The notes beneath the pieces are model-generated. The model was not told the origin of the DNA. It saw only the letters and a list, made by a program, of their open reading frames with translations, and did not search any database. Both the position numbers and the translations under genes were made by a program. Below, piece after piece: positions 4,294-5,799 of a stretch of DNA of 5,799 nucleotides. Source of the stretch: Dehalococcoidia bacterium (GTDB lineage Bacteria; Chloroflexota; Dehalococcoidia; Dehalococcoidales; CSSed11-197); NCBI GenBank assembly GCA_003552785.1, contig PUOQ01000119.1, forward strand, positions 1-5,799, in the 5' to 3' direction. The stretch's first letter is position 1; each line of letters opens with the position of its first letter.

Positions 4294-5799
4294 ATGAATA
4301 AAGAATTTGATACAACTGAAAATATAATTAAACAATTTGAGCCTGAATACCGCGCACTGCAAGCCAGTTACGCCGCTGCACTGGCAAATACCAACTTTAT
4401 CGATGCTGCTAAAGAAATATTCAAGCAATGCAAGGATCTTATCGGCGCAACCGCAGGTTTTGTTGCATTGTTTGGCTCTGATGGGGGTACGGCAGAAATA
4501 CTTTTCCAGGAACCTTCTGATGAAAAACTCAATATCAACGCGGTTTTTTGTATGCAGGCACAGAGGCTGAGTGATATATACTGTAAAAACAAACATGCTT
4601 TAGCTGAGAATGAATTTAACAATTCTCATTGGAGTCATGACTTACCAAAAGAGCACATTGAATTAAATAATGTTTTATTTGCTCCACTCGTAATCGATGA
4701 TGGGGCCATGGGCGTTCTCGGGTTTGCCAACAAAAATGGCGGCTTTGACGATGAGGACAAGCGCATGGCAACCCTGTTTGCAGATATTGCCGCTAAAGCC
4801 CTCAAAAACATCCGCGCCAGGGAAGAACTTGCGCTGAGTGAAAAATACTACCGCTGCCTGTTTGAAAACCTTAACGACGCTGCATACCTTGCCGATTCAA
4901 ATACCGGCATCATTATAAAAACAAATAAGAAAGGTGCAGAACTGCTCGGTAAGACGGAACAGGAAGTTATTGGCATGCACCAGACCGACCTTCATCCGCC
5001 CGAACAGGCCAGTGAATATTTATCACGATTTAGAATGCATTCCAGCAAGGGACGCCTGGCCGACTATGAAGGGGAAGTCATACGAAAAGACGGTTCTGTT
5101 GTGCCCGTATTTATTAGCGCAAGCGTTATAGAAACGGGGAGCAAAAAATACACCCTCGGGCTTTTTAAAGACATCTCGGATTTTAATTCTGTTTTAAATA
5201 AACTTTCTTTTCACGCCGATATTTTGTCAAATGTCCGTGATGGCGTTATAGCAACAGACATTTACGGAAATATTACTTACTGGAATCAAGGCGCAGAAAA
5301 CATATTCGGATACACTGAAAAAGAAGCTGTCGGTAATACTCAAGCGATGCTATTTTCAGGCTTTACTTCTGAAGGAGCCGAAGAAATCAAAACCCGTGAT
5401 CAGGATATGTTCCAATTCAATGGAGAAAAAGCTGGTAAGCGCAGGGATGGAACAGATGTCTGGGTAGACATAAAAACGACTCCTCTCAATGATGCCTCAG
5501 GAACAAAATACGGATTCATGAGCGTTGTGCAGGACACTACAGAGAAGAAATTTGTACAGGAAGAATTGAAGCTGCAGTCCGAATTATTAAACAACGCCAC
5601 GGATTCAATTTTTTTGCATGATATTAATGGCTGGTTTGTTTACGTTAATGAAACAGCTTGCAAAACCCGCGGCTATAGCCGGGAAGAAATTTTTCAAATG
5701 AATTTGAGCCAGCTTGTTACTCCGGAATACTCCAGGCTTCTGGATAGCAAAATTGAACTGCTGCTTTCAAAAGGAGAATTGCTCGTTGAATCTGAAAAC
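4294..5799 (+). CDS. GAF-PAS-PAS-PAS sensor protein, partial at the window edge
   Basis: The frame is open from ATG 4294 for 502 codons and reaches the right edge without a stop, so the C-terminus is missing. Domains in order: a short N-terminal helical segment; a GAF domain (about 30-170, ending in APLVIDDGAMGVLGFANK and a closing helix); PAS1 (about 183-297, FENLNDAAYLAD to GLFKDISD); PAS2 (about 305-420, NVRDGVIATD, W330 in TYWNQGAENIFGYT, ending VVQDTTEKK); and the start of PAS3 (from about 430, NNATDSIFLHDINGWFVYVN). No signal peptide or membrane segment is seen, so it is cytosolic and should sense a diffusible ligand or cofactor. The missing output could be a histidine kinase, GGDEF/EAL or HD-GYP domain. 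Location beside a response regulator favours a histidine kinase, but this cannot be seen. In-frame stops at 4246 and 4255, with no other start codon between, make ATG 4294 the best start, although its ribosome binding site is poor. Confidence 0.9.
   Translation, partial: MNKEFDTTENIIKQFEPEYRALQASYAAALANTNFIDAAKEIFKQCKDLIGATAGFVALFGSDGGTAEILFQEPSDEKLNINAVFCMQAQRLSDIYCKNKHALAENEFNNSHWSHDLPKEHIELNNVLFAPLVIDDGAMGVLGFANKNGGFDDEDKRMATLFADIAAKALKNIRAREELALSEKYYRCLFENLNDAAYLADSNTGIIIKTNKKGAELLGKTEQEVIGMHQTDLHPPEQASEYLSRFRMHSSKGRLADYEGEVIRKDGSVVPVFISASVIETGSKKYTLGLFKDISDFNSVLNKLSFHADILSNVRDGVIATDIYGNITYWNQGAENIFGYTEKEAVGNTQAMLFSGFTSEGAEEIKTRDQDMFQFNGEKAGKRRDGTDVWVDIKTTPLNDASGTKYGFMSVVQDTTEKKFVQEELKLQSELLNNATDSIFLHDINGWFVYVNETACKTRGYSREEIFQMNLSQLVTPEYSRLLDSKIELLLSKGELLVESEN

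Noticed and set aside
4282..4622. Two minus-strand open frames (104 and 84 codons) and a plus-strand frame at 4337-4570
   Set aside because: All overlap the 502-codon GAF/PAS frame, which has clear domains and stays open to the window edge.
1..5799. CRISPR array, tRNA, rRNA, insertion sequence or prophage genes
   Set aside because: No regularly spaced repeats, cloverleaf or rRNA signature, transposase, integrase or phage proteins can be read in any frame.

Overview
The window looks like a chromosomal segment from an anaerobic, moderately AT-rich bacterium. The evidence is an Hcp with the short N-terminal cysteine spacing seen in strict anaerobes, a divergent CRP/FNR regulator of the HcpR type, and a soluble GAF/PAS sensor next to a REC-HD-GYP regulator. 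Strong AGGAGGT-type ribosome binding sites and the protein style suggest a clostridial Firmicute (Peptococcaceae-like). This lineage call is inference and could be wrong.

Layout: 1-316 is AT-rich and holds no convincing gene, only an interrupted weak reading frame at 113-346. A perfect 20-bp-stem hairpin (317-379) lies 51 bp past the end of the first real gene and is its probable terminator. The minus strand at 431-1996 carries hcp (hybrid cluster protein, nitrosative-stress NO/hydroxylamine reductase) with every expected Fe-S and hybrid-cluster ligand visible. A 111-bp intergenic region separates it from a divergent CRP/FNR-family gene (2108-2800, probable hcpR). That region holds a 14-bp perfect palindrome (2070-2083), spaced as a class II activator site for hcp and just downstream of a possible hcpR start site. 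It therefore reads as a two-way switch in which the regulator activates hcp and limits itself.

After a 351-bp intergenic region containing several short perfect palindromes, 3152-4198 encodes an apparently intact response regulator with an HD-GYP cyclic-di-GMP phosphodiesterase output. From 4294 to the right edge, one uninterrupted reading frame of 502 codons encodes a cytosolic GAF-PAS-PAS-PAS sensor whose effector domain lies outside the window. The two genes plausibly form a signalling pair. A 9-bp inverted repeat overlapping a good promoter in the 95-bp gap suggests the sensor can also be expressed on its own, from a very short leader without a clear Shine-Dalgarno sequence.

Nothing here demands a new biological system. 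The most informative elements are the shared hcp/hcpR operator, the operator/promoter between the two signalling genes, and the long sensor reading frame that runs off the edge.
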